64,000 nucleotides of DNA, taken from positions 82,094,367-82,158,366 of the forward strand of contig NC_084760.1 in assembly GCF_028858725.1 (NCBI RefSeq), written 5' to 3'. The DNA is from Colius striatus (Eukaryota > Chordata > Aves > Coliiformes > Coliidae). Shown here in pieces: positions 38,413-51,227 of this stretch; position 1 is the stretch's first letter, and each line of letters opens with the position of its first letter. A model generated the notes under the pieces. The model worked only from the letters and a program-made list of their open reading frames with translations, did no database searches and was not told the DNA's origin. Made by a program: the position numbers and the translations under genes.

Positions 38413-39566
38413 GTCTGATATCTCCCAAACTGTGTTTACTACTGGAATTTCTGAAAAAAAAAACCCAAACCAACTAGGCTTTCACAGGGAAAGGTCAAAA
38501 TCTACACTAATCTCAGGAAACAGGTGTCACAAAACAGCCTACAGTCCTGATGGCTCAGCTTAGGTGACAAACTCAGGTGAGTGGGAAGGTTGCTTTTCCA
38601 ACTTCAATTGGAGGGTACTATGTGACTATAAAGCCCTTCTACATGGCTGCCAACCTAATGTTTTGTGGTGCAGATGACAGTCTCTCTCGAAAAAACAAAA
38701 CTCTCATGAGAACTCTCACAACCAGTGAAATCTGTATATTCTATTTGACTTGATCATGGAACAAGTCAAATATACTTTCACTACATTATGTTTTCCATCT
38801 ATTTATGTGGTCACAGCGTGACACAGAAATACGTTATTAAGAGTGCTTTCCATTTTAACCTTCACAAAAACTCATCAAACAAAGCCCAACGTGCTGGCAC
38901 CCAGTGCTCCAATGCATTCCGGTAACAACCTTATTATCCCTGCCCCAGCCTTCAGGAGTAGTGGGAGAAGTGAGGAATCATTATGATCTTCCACTGCAAT
39001 CAGACTCAAGTTTGAGACAAGCAATTTTTTCCCCTTTGTTTTGATGGTATTGTTTTGTCATTTTCATTAACTCTGGCACACTGGCAGAAGTAAGTGCACC
39101 TATTTCCTTCCCTTTTAAACACACGGTTCTTTTCTTCCCTTGACTAAAACATGCTGAGCGTTGTTCTAACTCCATGAAGAGCTATGTGAGATGCAAGCTG
39201 GGCAGGAGTCTTTTGCATTACCCAGTATGTTTTTAATTTATCTTGCAATACTACCTATGGAGCTTTAGGACTCTAACATACTAGCACTGATTTTCTTCTC
39301 TTAATCAAAAGGGGGTATGGGACCAAACACACTGTGGCTGGGAACTAGCAAATTTCAGTGTCTTTCTCTAGTGACATATAGGTAGGTGGATCTGTGTATC
39401 ACTTTACAAGGGGGTGTCATCTGCCTCAGCTTATGTTATATTTTCTGACTTGGTTGGGCACATGTCAGTTTTGTTATCACCGTCCCAAAGTTGGGTATAT
39501 CATGGTGTTATATAACCCAATTTGGTAAACAGTGAAAGAAGTAAGCTGTAGTTATTTGGTTTAGAA

Positions 39567-39838
39567 ATCATAGAATCATAGAATGGTAGGGGTTGGAAAG
39601 GTCCTTTAGAGATCATCTAGTTCAATCCCCCTGCAGAAGCAGGTCAACCTAGATCAGGTCGCACAGGAACATGTCCAGGCGGGTCTTGAAGACCTCCAAG
39701 GAAGGAGACTCCACACCCTCCCTGGGCAGCCTGAGCCAGGGCTCCCTCACCTGAACAGTGAAACAGTTTTTTCTTACATTTACATGAAACTTCTTGTGTT
39801 CCAGCTTCATCCCATTACCCCTTGTCCTGTTGCTAGAT
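39567..39838 (-). mobile_element. CR1 LINE 3' fragment, inverted relative to the others
   Basis: Minus-strand CR1. The plus strand opens with two tail units (atcatagaatcatagaatgg), then the complement of the 3' UTR core (ggttggaaaggtcctttaga) and of the ORF2 end, up to the block equivalent to P-S-D-R-T-R-G (cccattaccccttgtcctgt). It is the only clear CR1 in the same orientation as TTC7A. The tail and UTR are well preserved. Confidence 0.93.
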
Positions 39839-42800
39839 AACCATAAAAAAAATATGCTGTCAGAGATTAGTATCTGGCATGGCTGACTAGTTGCAGTGTA
39901 ACAAGGAGATAAAGGCTAAACTCTTATGTCTGGACCAGTAAAGATACCTACTCAGTGGAAATGCCATCAGCCTACCTGGGAGGGAGAAGAGCTCTAAGAT
40001 CATTGCAAGTAGGCCCCAGAAGGAGCCTGTGAAAGGGAAGAACAGGGCTGTTCTAGTAAAGGAGGAAAACAGAAAAACATGTAAGACAGAACAAAGAGAA
40101 ATGTGGAAAAATCCTATTTCCTAAAGGGAGCTGTGGTCTTACAGCTGCACAGTATAGCTAAGCTAATTGTTTCTGACAGCAAACAGTTGTTCAATCAAAG
40201 GACTAGCTCCACACCTCACCAGGAGTACTTTGGTGCATAGATATGCTCCCAGTAGCCCCCAAAACTGTTTTGGTATGGTTTTCCAAATGAAAAGAGAACT
40301 CCTCACAAAATATGCACACAACTATGTTGTACTTTCAACATGTCTGTGGTTTCTTAACCGCAGTCAGTGCCAACAGCACCCGCAATGAAGCAGAGTGTGC
40401 TCCCCACTTCAGCTGCTGCGCTCAGCACTGTGGCCCTGCTGCATGGTGCTGCCCTTCCATGCAGCAACGTGCTTTATATGGAAAGCACACTGATTTGACA
40501 GCTGCCGTAAACATCCTACAGTCAAACACAGCCATTCTCAGCTATGCAGAGAAAGAGCTTGTGTTTGCCTTGGTGGTGTTATGGCTTTATCCCATGTAAA
40601 AGCGAAGTCATAGACACCCGATGGACTTACCCATTACTAGACCTGTGCCCTTCATTTAAAGCCAGAACTACTCTTCAGGTTGGAATTTTCCAAATATAGC
40701 TCCGACAACCCAGTTCTGAGAGCCCAGGGGAAGAGACATGACTACTTTGCTAATTGATTCTGATACACCAGGGAGAATCAATGCTGTCTACAGCAGTCTT
40801 CCCTTAAAGTGACTAGGTCAGTTGGATGGCAATTGCACCAAGTCAAACAGTAATTCTCATAATGAGACCCTCATTCCCTAAATTATTACATATCCACAAC
40901 ACTATTGCTATAGTAGGAAAATTACATACTCATAAATGTTGGGGAGACCAACACCAAAACAGCATGTGTGAGTTTAATTTCAGCTATCTGTGTATGTTTT
41001 GTATAGTTTCGAGCCACTTTTACCTAGCTGACAATCTAGTTTCGCTTCTTGCATAATCCAAGACACAGATTTCCCTCTGGTAGGGGACTGAACATACTGT
41101 GCCCAAGAACTTGTATTTTTAATAACAGTACAGCCAGTACTTGGCTAATACATACATATCTGAAAGGCGTTCCAGTCTTCTTCTGAGGGCCTTGAAGAGG
41201 TGCAGGATTCACCACTTGTTACATTATATCTTCAATTGCATAAACCTAGTCTTAAGTCCTCCACGGGGACACAGTCTCATTCAGTACACAGTACAGAAAC
41301 ACTTATCTAGCAGCCATTCAATATTTTATTTTTGCCCTTTTTATTTGATGCATAGTCCTCAAAGCCTTGTTTACTGCACATTATTCCAGCTCTGTTCTGA
41401 AGGCAGAATGATTAATTTCTTTACAGGCTTTTCTGTAGTGTTCATCAGATGCTTCTGACTTGTTATGTGCAATTTCCTAGCTTTTGGAAAAGCATATAAA
41501 GAAATGCTATTATGTGGCATCCTATAACTACCACCATGATTCATATCAGCAGGGATAGATCAGACCTTTGCTATCTTAGCTAACAGATGTAAACCACAGG
41601 CTGCCAGCATGGCCAAGCTAAAGCAGATGAGGCACATGCTTAAGCAAGTTATTTCCACTGGTATTAACTGACAACACGATGGGAAGATTCAGAATTTTAA
41701 GGAGACTGATGGATATGGAGTTGAAGTACTTAACAGGTTCACGCTCTTTTATCTCTTTCAGAAGATCAATCCCTTTAATTCATCCTTTCCAACATAACCG
41801 CTCCTCAACTCATGTGTTTCAGCCTGGTCCCTTAACTCAGTCTCATCTTTCCCATCTTACCTAATGTTAGCTATCTGATATTCTATCTATCCTATGTCTC
41901 TCACTCTGTTATTGAGCTTATCTTTCTTTTCCCTACTTGCTTATGGACTGAGTCTCTACCCCCAAACTCCCCATCTCACTATCTTTTTCCCCTCTTCTAA
42001 ATTTTACATCCATCCCTTAACTAAGAGATGATGGAGTGGGGTTTGAGAGGAATAAGCATTCACAGTTAGAGGTTTCAGAAATACATATCTACTATACATG
42101 TCTAAAATATGTTTTTTAAAGGTAGTAACATGGATAAGCTGGGAAGGACTTTCTTGGGGATAGTAAAAAGCACATTGATATGTTACAAAGGCTACCCATT
42201 CCTGATAAAACATGGAGACACTAAAGCACAGTAAAAAAGGATGGCATTTCCAAAGCAAATTGGGCCAGAGCAGACGTGTATCTCGGAAATTTTTATTCCA
42301 AATGACCATACTTTCAGAAAATTGCAAGCAACTGAAACGGGAAGACACAGTACGTGGTTCCGCCCATAAGAGAAAAATGAAATCTATTAGCATCATGTTG
42401 GCATCTAACTTGATGGCTGCTCTGATATCAGACTTGTCTGAAACCATGACACTAACTGAGCAAACAACAACATCATATCTTGCTAGATTTTTAACAATCA
42501 ATTTTGTAAAGGTTGGATCACAGTAACCAAGTAACATTATTGCCCCATATCAGCTTGATATGTGTTTTGTAGCCTTCTCCTGACACATGCACCAGCTATT
42601 AATTTCCTGGTTTTGTGATGAACATTCATTATTACCAAGTATCTCATCCCTTATGTGTAGGTTCTACTATTTTCTTTCAACTATAACTTCACTTTACGTT
42701 TTTCCTCCTGGCACTGATACCCCTCCAGCTTTGGCACTGCCTGCAAACCTCATCAGGACCACATTTATGTCATGAAATCCAAATCTGTCAGCAAAGACAC

Positions 42801-43569
42801 AAAGCAATCATGTGGATATAGAATTTTTGGAACATTTAAATGAGTCCAGAAGGACTTGTAAAATCCCAGAGAGACCTAGTAAGGGCTACAGTTAAGAAGA
42901 TACATCATTGATGAAATATGACTAACTGTTCTGATTTTGTAAGAGAACTGGGTTTTGGTCTTCCACAAAGCTCCCTGCCCTGTATGATGATGATTAGGCT
43001 CCAGGCCCTCTGTCTCTAAGTAAGTTTATTTTGGGGATAAAAAAATACTTGCTGGAAAGGAGTGTCACCAAAAAATGTGGAGTCACTGCCCCTGCACAAG
43101 GCTGGAGCTACGCCGCAGCTTAAGACACTGACAGATTTCTTTAATCATAAACTCCTAGTTTATCTTGATTTTAGCTGACACAAGACTCCAGCCCAAGGTG
43201 TACAAACTCCATATATATCTATATTCTATGGTTATTTAGTACATCTTTCAAATATCAGTGTACTGCTTATTTCAAATGTCCAACAGTCAGCAAGAAAAGC
43301 AGCAAAGACAACTCAGTGAACTGACTTCCCAAACTATCAGCCTTTGTCAATTAAAATATTTACTTTTGACACAAGTCCTAATTAGTTAAAAACACTCAAT
43401 CCAATCTTAAAATAGAGGTTCAAGCTACCCAAACTATTCTTGGAACAGGCATTTGCTCTCAGGATTAGGAAGACAATGGCAACCAGAGCAAGCATGAGCC
43501 CTCTCCCCTCTTATTACAGTTAATCAGAAACATAAATACTATAATGGAGCTGAGCCCCTGCAAACTCAC

Positions 43570-43772
43570 CAGGCTGTGCATAATTTCCACTCCAGCTGGA
43601 TTCACTGTGAGTGCTTCATCATACAATTGCCTAGCCTCCTCCAAATTGCCTTTCATTTCTGCAAGCCTCCCACGCATGTACAGTACAGCATGAGATGTGG
43701 GGAAAAGACTAGCTGCCTCTTGGATACAAAAGCCGGCTTCTTTGAGATGCTGTTGTTCCATGAAGAGTTCAG
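43570..43772 (-). CDS. TTC7A: TTC7A penultimate coding exon: two TPR units
   Basis: This 203-nt exon supplies the last two bases of an Ala codon and then 67 codons. The acceptor is a long T/G tract ending ttttttag before CTGAACTC; on the plus strand it appears as the CAAAA-rich run 43775-43803. The donor is CTG|gtgagt, at the 43570/43569 border. The product reads [20 protein letters not shown], then a segment with [30 protein letters not shown], then EIMHSL. These are two canonical 34-residue TPRs (small residue at 8, Gly/Ala at 20 and 27, Pro near 32), and the start of a third that continues in the exon at 8619. The first 20 residues match human TTC7A as I recall it. TTC7B is clearly different here (it has VYIGIGKPAEA). 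This exon is therefore the best evidence for the A paralogue. Confidence 0.95.
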
Positions 43773-43774
43773 CT

Positions 43775-43803
43775 AAAAAACAAAACAAAACAAACAAACC
43801 AAA
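43775..43803 (-). promoter_or_regulatory. TTC7A: Polypyrimidine-like tract of the TPR-exon acceptor
   Basis: Read on the minus strand, this is a T-rich tract interrupted by regular G (gtttgtttgttttgtttt), ending in ttttttag at the exon border. It looks like a simple repeat of (GTTTT) units, yet it serves as the splice acceptor tract. Confidence 0.75.
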
Positions 43804-44587
43804 CAACACCCTACCATTAGTTGAAACAAGTCAGAGATCTTTCTTCCCATTAATTACATATCAGCATATTAAAACGTGAGGCTACGATCCTGCACAGTGC
43901 TTACTACTACAGTTAGTGCTTACTATCACAAGTGGATTCACTCAATGGATTTTTTCTTTAACACTAAGGGCTCTGTACAGATGTTCATGGACATCTTTAA
44001 GTGTTGCCCAGACAGAGGACTGCATTAATGATTCCTCAGTCAGAAATGTAAACAGTGCTGAACTGAGCCCTAAGGAAGCGGGGCTGGTAGCCACTTGGAG
44101 CCATCATATGTATTTCCAAATAATCTGGGGGAAAAAAGAACAGAATAAGCCATCACTGTCTACTGAGAACTTTAAACATGTCAGAGTAATAGGATACATC
44201 TGACTAAGCTGGACGTTAGGTGACTTATTTAAAAGAGCATTTTCACTTTTTAAAAGATGACTAACAGTGCTTCTGTTTATTTGTCCAGTTTATGAGGTAA
44301 GTATCTTCACTTTTCAGAGACTATTAAAACAAAAAAGCTTTACCATAGAGTCTTACTTATGTTGTATATTCACACGTTTACTTCCTTATACTCTACAGAA
44401 AAACACGAGAGAGTTCTTGGAAGAGACTGCTCAGTCATTTACTTTCTTAAACTTAGTGGTTTTCTTAGGAAAAAAAAAATAACAGGCATAATAATGTGCT
44501 TGACTGTCAATTTGTTAATCAAATAATTTCTCATGTTAAACATAAAATTCCTAACATCATCTCATGACTAAATGCTAACATTTCTCA

Positions 44588-44626
44588 GGATTTGGACTAG
44601 ATGATTGTGGTAGGTCCCTTCCAACG
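44588..44626 (+). mobile_element. CR1 3' UTR scrap
   Basis: About 39 bp of the CR1 3' UTR core: ttggactagatgattgtgg, then taggtcccttccaac. There is no adjoining ORF2 sequence or tail. It is either an extremely truncated insertion or a decayed one. Confidence 0.7.
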
Positions 44627-47600
44627 GAAATAGCCTTTTCTAAGTCTAGATTTAGTATGCACTAAACTCTTGCAAAGGCCTAAAAAGTGATACTCAGTTT
44701 CACTGTCAAATGTAACTGAAAGGGAAACTGTTTTTAGAGAGGGATATACGTTTACATCTGCAAGTATGTGTGTATGCACGTATGTATGCAAAATAATTCT
44801 CTCTTCATACAGCAGCCATTGCTCTGTGGTCTATAAACTGTTGTCCTACACATCATCACTGCAAAAGCTCAAAGTCTCTTTTGTTTATGTTGTTTTTCTT
44901 TAAACTGATGTGGTAATGCAGTAAGTATTGACAGTTCAAGCATCCAATTCAAAATGACTAATTCAGGCTCCAGATTTAGATAATAATTCTGAAATTAGAC
45001 ACAACCTTAAATGCCCTGACTTTTAAAGGAAGTCAGTATCCTCAGGAAGCCTCTGTGAGGGGGAAGTTAGCTTGAAAACTCCTCTGAAACAGCTTTGAAA
45101 CTCTGCCAGTTTCAAAATACTGGGAGACCCAAATGACTATGGAGACTTGGCATGCTGACATGGAGCTTGCTGGGCAGAGATGAGCAGGAGAGCAAAGGCA
45201 GTCCTGACTGACAATGGAAAGGCTCCTCTTTGGCCTGACATGAGACTAGATTCACAAACAGCACTTTGATTGGCAGACTGAAAACAATTGTGTACTGAAA
45301 TAGCAGTATGGCTAAACACCCTTCCACTTCTAAAGTGGTCCTTCAGAAAGAAGGGTGAGACATCATAGAGAAAGTGCTCTAATATTTCTTAGCCATCCCT
45401 AGGTTGTACTAGAGATAAATGTCATTCTCCAAGGCTGTCAACATGTTCCTTGGTAAGAGCTATACTCTTTAAAGAGTGACTCATATACATTTCTCTCTGG
45501 TTAATCATTATAAAATCTCAGCGTGCATCCCATCCCTTGGCTCCAAGAGGCTGCAGCTATCTATAATAACAGAAAGCAAGGCCATGTACCTTGTCAAACT
45601 GAGTATGTGCGCAGCCTTATGCAAAGTTTGTGGGAGGACAGTATTTCACTTGCACTTCCCAAGAAGCACAGCATTTTCCTGCCAAGTGCTGCATAGCAGT
45701 GCATGTGGCAATAATGAGGATGGGGATGTGCAAAGTGACGATTCACAGCCTGAAGACAGACACTTCATTTGCAAAGTCAGTGGCACAAAGGAAGGGGTGA
45801 AATCCTGGCACTGTTGGAAGTCAGCAGAAGTTCTCGATACCATCATATTAAAAGCTGTATTAGCAACTAACAGCGTAATGTGACTTGTTCCATTTCAGCA
45901 AAGAATTGGGAGCAAGGGTGTTTGGATGTGAAATCACACGTAGATCGTGTTTCAGTGCATACAAAAAGGAGGGTACTTGTTCTTTCTTTCAGTGGTGCCT
46001 GTAAATCTCCTTCAGTAACAGCAATTATTTAGAAGAAGCACAGCAACACAGAATCTAAACAAGATCTACAAATTGTATTTTATGGTATGGTAATGTAGGA
46101 TATTAAAGTTCAGTCCATTCCTTTGCAGGCTCAATAGTCAATAAAAGAAATGATTTAATGGTGTGGGAGGCCAAATTTGCATTAAAAAAAAGAACGAGAG
46201 AGGTGACTTTGGATTATGAAAGGAAAGGAGTGCACTCACCCAGCTAAAAATAGACATTAAGGGAAATTGTTTAGGCCTGCATTAGAATGTGTTTTCTGTA
46301 AACTCATTTTTCACTTCTATTGCATACTCCTATTTACAGATTAACAAGACACACTTACACAACATGGAATAAAAACACAGCTAGAGGCAGAAATCAAAGT
46401 CCCCAAAACAAAGACTCATTACATTTACCATGGTAATACTACTGCCTCCTCAGTGGTACTGAACGTACCAAACACCTGCCTTTGCATTACCTGGGCTAGT
46501 AACTTTCCTTCTACGGGATTATTCAGTGTATCTCCTTATATCACATAATCATGCTGTAAACAAACTAACCAAATTTAGCAGCCCATGCAAGAAGGTTCAG
46601 TTATACAGACATGGCACCTAATCCCACTCCAAAGCAGAGAGTATCTCCTCAGACTAACATACATACAGATTTGTCATTCTTATCCTGTGAAAGGTTCAAT
46701 GCTTCAGGCCAACCATTTATGAAACTCCAGATGTTGGAGTACATTGTTCTTGGTAAGGACATGCTTTGCAGCTTTGAATCCAAAGGCCATGTTTGCAAGC
46801 TTCCTGCTCTTTCTCAAGATCATCTTTGTAAAACTTAAATTTACATTCTGTTTTGAACCAAGATCCACCAAAGGCTCTCTAAATGCAACTGACTGAAGAG
46901 AGATGATCATCCTGGATGTACCACCTCCTCTAATAACCTCTCTGGAGTAATGCTAGAAACTCTGAATGTGAATATGAGGAAACATTTCAACATTTTAGCC
47001 TTTAGGTATGGGCTGAGACAGTGCACTGCATGGACGGGCAAAGACACGATAAAACGTGCACCATCTCCTTTTATTCCCTAATGGAAGCTTGAGGCTGCAC
47101 CCACTAAGATGATGAGCAGCTACCCATCTGACTCTAAGGTCCAGTCTAGCACGATTCATTTGTCCCTCATACATGTCTTATGCTTCCCACCTGTTATCCT
47201 GCAGTACTGTCCAGAATATTCTGCTGTTCTTCCAGACAACTGCGGTCTTCTGTTGGGACTATGGTCTGCTTTGTCTTGACTTGGAACTAGGCTTCAACTG
47301 ATCCACCAATCTTAATGCTGGGCCCAGTCTCTGAGAGCAGCATGCATCTCCACTCAGATAATCATTAGCTCCTAATATGAGCTCCTAGTTCTTCCAGCAG
47401 ATTCTGTAAGCATTTAAGCTCATCTCCAGCGAAGATCCTTAACCAAATGAGAATTGTTCTCCCAAGACCAGTAACAAACGCACAGACTGAGACCACTTCC
47501 CAGAACACTGAGAAAGCTGTCTCCTACAGTCAGGTTCCTTTTTTTTTCACTCCAAGACAAATTGACAGAGCATTGTTAGGGAGTCCATCAGAGGAGTAAC

Positions 47601-50029
47601 AGTGCAAACCAGTCATGTCTGCATCACAGTGCTAGTCTGAGGCAAGAGTTGCTTTCCATTTCCCATTTCCTAGGTGTTTCAAAGCAGTGTCAAAAGTGAT
47701 TGTGCTTGTCACCACAGAAGCAGCAACAACCGGAATTCTAGCCAAAAAACCAAAATGTCTAACAGATCTGAAATGTATCTCTACAATGCGAACAACCCAA
47801 GAGTTAAAATTTTATTCCTTGCAAATCACGGTTGGCGTTATTCAAGACACAGCACTTAACTCCCACAAGTAGACCGCTCCACATCACTCGGTTGTGTGTG
47901 CCCGATCAATCTGAAGCACTCCTCCACTCTTGTGCACCCTAAAAACTGCTACTGCATGGCAACACAGCCAGCTCAATGCAGCCAGAGCCCCAGCAGGACG
48001 GTACAGTAGAGAGCAGCCCTTCAGACTTTAAAACGGTGAGGCACCTGTGAGAATGCGTAGGGAGGTAACTTCTGTTCAACATCCTTCAGGAGCTATTAAT
48101 GCGTGTTACTGCAGCAGCCCTTAGCACAAAAGGCCTACTTCTCTGGGACAGCTGGGCCTTCAGCAGGGAATACAGAGCTATTACTGTGACAAAGGGTTCC
48201 CCTCCCTCAACATTTAGTCATTTTTCCATATTATGACACTCTGCATACAGTAGCTTGACAATTTGCAGGCAGATTGGATGGAAGATTCTTCAAGCCATAT
48301 CCTGACTAATAACTTCATTTGATGCAAACCTTTGATACAGAAATGAAGAGCAGAGACTGCCTTGTGTTCCCACCCACCTGAGCTCAGCCACTCTCTCTTT
48401 TGAATGAGGCAACAGATTTACATCTTCAAAGGCATGCAAACTGGTAATTAACTGGAGTCCAGGGACCCACTTTAAATTTCCAAGCTTTGGGTCTCACAGG
48501 GGCCAAAAGATCCACTAAAGTTCTTTATTTGCAACATGAAGAATGAAAGTTTCTAGAAGCAACAGTTCAAGAGAACTACCACAAGCTACCTTCTGTACTA
48601 AACAGCAAAGTATGACTTCAAATACTACAAGTAGTTGGTTCCTTTATGTGAAGTAGGGGCTTGCTCACTGGTGAGGAAACAGCTCTTCCCCAGTTGGGAG
48701 ACGCAAGTCACCATCTTTCAGGCAGTAAGGCCGCCAGTGATAAGGGTGACAAAAAAATGCTTCTGTCCAAAGGGCACCTTTTTGATTTCATTGTACTCTC
48801 TCTTGAAACACGTATTACTGACTAAAGTCAATTAAAGGATTTCCAAGTCTTCATATTCTGGTCCAGTTAAGTATAGATTCTCATTTTCTGACAGTGTACA
48901 CTTTATCACTTGCCCAAAACTTACTGAGCAGCAGAGGAAATGCTACTGTCTGGTACTCTCAGCTGTCTTCTGGGTACCGCTGGCAGTGCAATGGATTTCT
49001 CTCCATCTCTTGGCAGAGGATCTACACACTGCTTAACAAAGCGCATTGCTAGCTGCTGCCTGTTTCCTTCACAAGCAAGTGTTCAACACACACGTGCATG
49101 TTTGCATGCGCCAGATTTAGAGAAACGGCATGTGATCTTTGAAGACCCTCCATGTCAACGGATTATCAGTCCACAAAGTTTCATGTCCTGCTCCAGCAAT
49201 GAGAAATGTCCAGAAGCCTCAGGAATGGGGGAGGCAATCCAAAACGCCCACTACCGATATAAGGTCAAGACTCCTTTTGACTTTCTAAATTCATTGTTCA
49301 TAGAACAAAAAAACAATAAACCAAGCTGGAGAGTGCAGATCAAAACCTAGTATGCCCCTAAGGACATTCAGATGAAGAGAAATGGGAAATGTGGTTATCC
49401 TGCAACAGAAAAGCTTAGGACAGAGTTTGCTAAACCAGGAGGCTCAGCAGAACTGCTGCTGTCTTCTTAACTTCACTAGTAACATTTCCAAGGGGACCAA
49501 ACCAGATCACTTTACCATTTCTATCTCCGGTGTGAATCATTCCTAATACCTCCTAGCAAGTAAACGCTGCAGGGCAGCCATCCTTGCAGTGCACCTTTAT
49601 TCTCTTCAGTATTAGCTGTGTAATAGAGGGCTCCTTCCTGCTGTGCTGCCCACTGGGCTCCAGCTTTTTGTAGTGCTTTGCATCATTGTAAAAGATCCAC
49701 AGAGATTAGCAACACTTATGGAACTCAAGAAATCAAGCAGTGAATAGGGAAGTTCTAAATTTGAAATTATAGAATTTGAAAGCACTTTTTATTTTCAGAA
49801 CAAAATAGAAAGAAAAGTATTACAATTGCTTCAACAAGCAGTGTTGCCTGACAGGAGTGTATTGGATCCCAGCTATCCTGGCAATATCAGTAAAGACGTC
49901 TCCCAAACCTGATAAACACCTTTAATATCAGAGCTAATAACTTGATGGGGCTTGAGATGGCTAAAATCTTTGGGAAGGAAGAGCATTTGAATAGCCACGA
50001 GCAAGTTGTGCAAACAGAAGCAGTGCTGG

Positions 50030-50130
50030 GTGAGCTGCGGGTCAGGAGGGGAGGGCCCGGCTGTGCCCTTGGCTGCTGCCGGGGTGCTGGCTTTGCGGCT
50101 GTGCGGCCGTTGGCCAGCTGGGACTTGAGG
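50030..50130. other. GC-rich intronic patch
   Basis: About 100 bp with strong GC content and several CpG (gctttgcggctgtgcggccg), flanked by AT-rich sequence. A 114-codon plus-strand frame crosses it (49942-50286), but I recognise nothing in it and do not call it a gene. Confidence 0.35.
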
Positions 50131-51207
50131 ATTCCAGCCCACTGGCCTCAAAGACATGTTCTCGTGGAACAAAGCCCATCTCCTCTAACACAGCTTTTTT
50201 TTCCCAGGAATTGGCCCATATGGAATAAAATAAATAAATCACGAGTGTTTTGTGAAGGGGGAAAAAAAAGTTCCCGCTGTACATAACTCGGGGGAGCAGA
50301 TGTTTTTCCATTAGCTCACTGTTCTCTGCTACACTGGCTGTCTTTATATTTCTTGTTCATGGCATGTTCATTATCATTTTTTTTTTTCCTAGGGTAAACT
50401 TTGGCACATTACTGAGACAGCTGTTAGCCCACTCCAGCCCCACGGTGAGTACATGGAATAGTTATCCTAGTCATTTTTCTTTAAATGCTCCTTTAAATTA
50501 GCCTTAGGTCTACCTGGTGAGGTTCACAGACTGTGCTTAGCAGGCATTTAGCCAATCTTAGATCAAATTACCAGACCTACTTTGCTGTGAGTGGCCATAT
50601 TTGGTAAAGTATTGGGTTTGTCAAGAAGCTAAATTGTCAGATATAAAGTACTAGTAAAGACAAACAAAGTGGACGCTGTAGTTAAAAGTAAAGCTTAAAA
50701 TAATATAGAAACAGGAGCTGGAATATTAGAACTCTTATTAAAACTGGCTTGCAGCATTCTAAAATGCTCTGTATAAATAGAGCATACAGTTATTACTGCC
50801 TGGAACTGTAATCACACATACTTCAGATAAGAAATCACTCCAGTTACCCAAAGAGTTCAAAACTTTTAAAACTATTTCTCTTTAGTACTGACATACTTTG
50901 CTCTCTGGGTCAAAATGTATCTTATAAAAATGTCAAATGAAGGTAAGTTTTGGTCATAAATTTGAACCATTTCAATAACATTTTCCTTAGCCAAACAGCA
51001 CTACTGTATTTTCTAAGCAGAAAGGAGAAGTACTAGCATGATTTCAAAAAGGAAACAAGGGGGAGAAATAGTTCCTAGGTCAGACTTTTTTCTTGGTAAC
51101 ACAAACAGTTTTATCACCAGTAATTTCTAGGATTCCCCTTGCAGTCCTTCCTGCAACATGAGGTAGAAGGAGTCAACAAGCTTTACTAATGCCACAGAAG
51201 TTCCTTC

Positions 51208-51227
51208 TCTCCTCTCCTCTCCTCTCC
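51208..51227. repeat. (TCTCC)4 microsatellite
   Basis: Four perfect 5-bp units on the plus strand, GGAGA on the strand transcribed with TTC7A. Confidence 0.9.

Larger units (their letters stand above)
8620..43569 (-). other. TTC7A: TTC7A penultimate intron, about 35 kb
   Basis: The intron is bounded by donor CTG|gtgagt at 43569 and acceptor gttgacag at 8620, and joins two phase-0 exon ends. It holds at least six CR1 fragments, a minisatellite and short low-complexity tracts, listed separately. The stretches 8620-18837, 21803-29796, 30022-34397 and 39839-43569 show no gene, RNA gene or repeat family I recognise beyond small runs. No internal exon with convincing splice sites and protein homology was found, but short alternative or lncRNA exons cannot be excluded by eye. 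Confidence 0.85.

Noticed and set aside
49942-50286. 114-codon plus-strand frame over the GC-rich patch
   Set aside because: It is opposite in strand to the gene, shows no recognised domain, and GC-rich sequence has few stops by chance.
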